A stretch of DNA of 6,277 nucleotides from an uncultured Actinoplanes sp. (GTDB lineage: Bacteria > Actinomycetota > Actinomycetes > Mycobacteriales > Micromonosporaceae): the NCBI RefSeq assembly GCF_934643405.1, contig NZ_CAKUCL010000336.1:1-6277 (forward strand), given 5' to 3'. The position numbers and the translations under genes are program-made. This document shows positions 5,417 to 6,277 of the stretch, piece after piece. The first letter of the stretch is position 1, and each line of letters opens with the position of its first letter. The notes beneath the pieces were generated by a model. The model was not told the DNA's origin and made no database searches. It worked only from the letters and a program-made list of their open reading frames with translations.

Positions 5417-6243
5417 CGTACGTCGTCTATCTGCCGCTGCTGTTGCCGGCGCTGGTGGCGGTGGTGGCCCGGCACGCGGGCGACCGGATGCGGCCGCGCG
5501 CGGGGGTGCTCGCGCTGACCGGGGCCGCGGTCAGCGCGGCGTCGTCGTCGGTGTGGGCGCTGGTGCTGCTGGTGCTGACGCTCTTCGACGACCTGCCGTC
5601 GATGGTGGGGCGGGCGCGGTTGCAGGCGCTGCCCGAGCCGGTGCCGGACGGGATCGCGGTGACCGCGGCGGCCGCGCTGCTGCTGGCGCTGGGCGGGCTG
5701 GCGCGCGACGTGCACCGCAGGCGCGAGGCCGTGCGGCTTCTGCGGCCGGCCGATCCGGCGGCGGACGACGTGGTGATGGCCCACGACGACGAGCCGCTCG
5801 CGGTGGCGATCCCGGGGCGGCCCGGCCGGATCCTGATGACGACCGGCATGGCCCGGCTGCTCGGGCCGGCCGAGCGGTCCGCGGTTCTCGCGCACGAGCG
5901 GGCGCACCTGGCGCACCGGCATCATCTGCTGCTGGCCGCCGCCGGCGCCGCGGCCGCGGTGAATCCGCTGCTGCGGCCGGTGCGGGAGACGGTGGCGTAC
6001 CTGGCCGAGCGGTGGGCCGACGAGGACGCGGCGGCGGTGGTCGGCGACCGGGGGCTGGTCGAGCGCGGGTCCGCGCCCGGCGACCGGCGCGTCAAGGTGC
6101 TGATGCTCACCGAGGAGGGCGCCGCCCTGCGAATGCGCCTGCTCGACCGGTTGTCCGAGCCACCACCGGGCCTGGGCAAGCTGAGCGGCGACGAGCAGCG
6201 CCAGCTGCACGACCTCCTGCGCCGCGCCCTGCTCGACGACTAG
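5413..6243 (+). CDS. M56 membrane metallopeptidase with a MarR-like C-terminus (chimera)
   Basis: The N-terminal three quarters is an M56 (BlaR1/MecR1-like) zinc peptidase of the actinobacterial type. Membrane segments lie at about 2-19, 31-58, 80-97 and 171-187. The zinc motif HERAH is at 161-165, with Glu199 and Asp203 in AERWADEDA as the third ligand and its partner. Such proteins are thought to cleave or sense on behalf of a cognate BlaI repressor, here the gene overlapping by four bases. After GDRGLV (211-216) the normal M56 continuation, which includes another helical part and usually a final membrane segment, is missing. Instead residues about 212-276 read as the end of a MarR regulator: RGLVERGSAPGDRRVKVLML is the wing, followed by TEEGAALRMRLLDRL and the SEPPPGL...LLRRALLDD dimerisation helices. 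Codon choice also shifts at the join. The catalytic core remains, so activity is possible, but topology is probably altered. A deletion fusion is the favoured explanation; an assembly join is the alternative. Confidence 0.85.
   Translation: MTYVVYLPLLLPALVAVVARHAGDRMRPRAGVLALTGAAVSAASSSVWALVLLVLTLFDDLPSMVGRARLQALPEPVPDGIAVTAAAALLLALGGLARDVHRRREAVRLLRPADPAADDVVMAHDDEPLAVAIPGRPGRILMTTGMARLLGPAERSAVLAHERAHLAHRHHLLLAAAGAAAAVNPLLRPVRETVAYLAERWADEDAAAVVGDRGLVERGSAPGDRRVKVLMLTEEGAALRMRLLDRLSEPPPGLGKLSGDEQRQLHDLLRRALLDD
6046..6243 (+). pseudogene. Remnant of a MarR-family regulator (C-terminal part only)
   Basis: About 60 codons, in frame with the preceding peptidase, match the well-known end of actinobacterial MarR regulators: the GDRRVKVLMLTEEG wing strand and the two helices that form the dimer interface, ending LLRRALLDD. 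A complete MarR protein is about 140-160 aa, so roughly 90-100 N-terminal residues, including the recognition helix, are missing. Without them it cannot bind DNA as a MarR protein. The sequence is still a clean reading frame with no stop, which suggests that the fusion is recent or tolerated. The boundary cannot be fixed better than about 6046-6066, because RGLVER fits both families. Confidence 0.7.
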
Positions 6244-6267
6244 CGGCACGCCCGTCCCGGCGGTCCC

Positions 6268-6275
6268 AGGAGAGG
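6268..6275 (+). promoter_or_regulatory. Ribosome-binding site of a gene beyond the window
   Basis: AGGAGAGG is a strong Shine-Dalgarno match located 25 bases after the stop of the chimeric gene and ending two bases before the window edge. A plus-strand start codon is expected within the next several bases outside the window. The short gap suggests cotranscription with the MarR-like end, and genes following MarR regulators are often exporters, though that is only a guess here. Confidence 0.6.
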
Positions 6276-6277
6276 AC

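Noticed and set aside
1..6277. CRISPR array, tRNA, rRNA, insertion sequence or phage genes
   Set aside because: No regularly spaced repeats, cloverleaf, rRNA-like stretch, transposase or integrase motif was seen on either strand by eye.

Overview
The window is very GC-rich DNA. Its protein-coding frames end most codons in G or C, and GTG is used as a start at least once. Two genes appear to be transcribed without a leader. The gene families are typical of a high-GC actinomycete (DHA2 exporters, ABATE/CGNR regulators, BlaI/M56 pairs, GH4 with a PfkB kinase). A Micromonosporaceae or Streptomyces-like host is likely, but that is inference from composition and families, not from a marker gene. 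No tRNA, rRNA, CRISPR array or transposase was seen.

Region 1 (1-2428, plus strand) is a sugar unit: a PfkB-family carbohydrate kinase followed, with a 14-base overlap, by a GH4 phospho-glycosidase of the 6-phospho-beta-glucosidase type. A -10 hexamer sits six bases before the kinase ATG, so the mRNA may be leaderless. The pair looks like a cytoplasmic phosphorylate-and-cleave route for a beta-glucoside-like sugar. No transporter is visible inside the window.

Region 2 (2444-4654) is a divergent pair: a minus-strand ABATE/CGNR-type zinc-finger regulator and a plus-strand 14-TM DHA2 drug exporter. The 105 bases between their starts hold three copies of a CATAACG element, two of them forming a perfect 8-bp inverted repeat that overlaps the predicted exporter promoter. 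This suggests a self-contained regulator/exporter switch. The exporter ends in an Ala/Pro-rich tail whose DNA is full of inverted repeats.

Region 3 (4655-5053) is a 399-base stretch with no convincing gene. It has a pyrimidine-rich patch, an 8-bp-arm inverted repeat and a weak -10-like hexamer.

Region 4 (5054-6277) is a BlaI-family repressor overlapping by four bases a membrane M56 (BlaR1-like) metallopeptidase. The peptidase is the main oddity of the window. It carries the HExxH and downstream Glu ligands, but right after the third zinc ligand region it runs in frame into what looks like the C-terminal wing and dimerisation helices of a MarR-family regulator. The normal M56 C-terminus and the MarR N-terminal DNA-binding part are both absent. 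This looks like a deletion fusion (or, less likely, an assembly join) between two neighbouring regulatory genes. A strong ribosome-binding site at the very end of the window points to another plus-strand gene just outside it.
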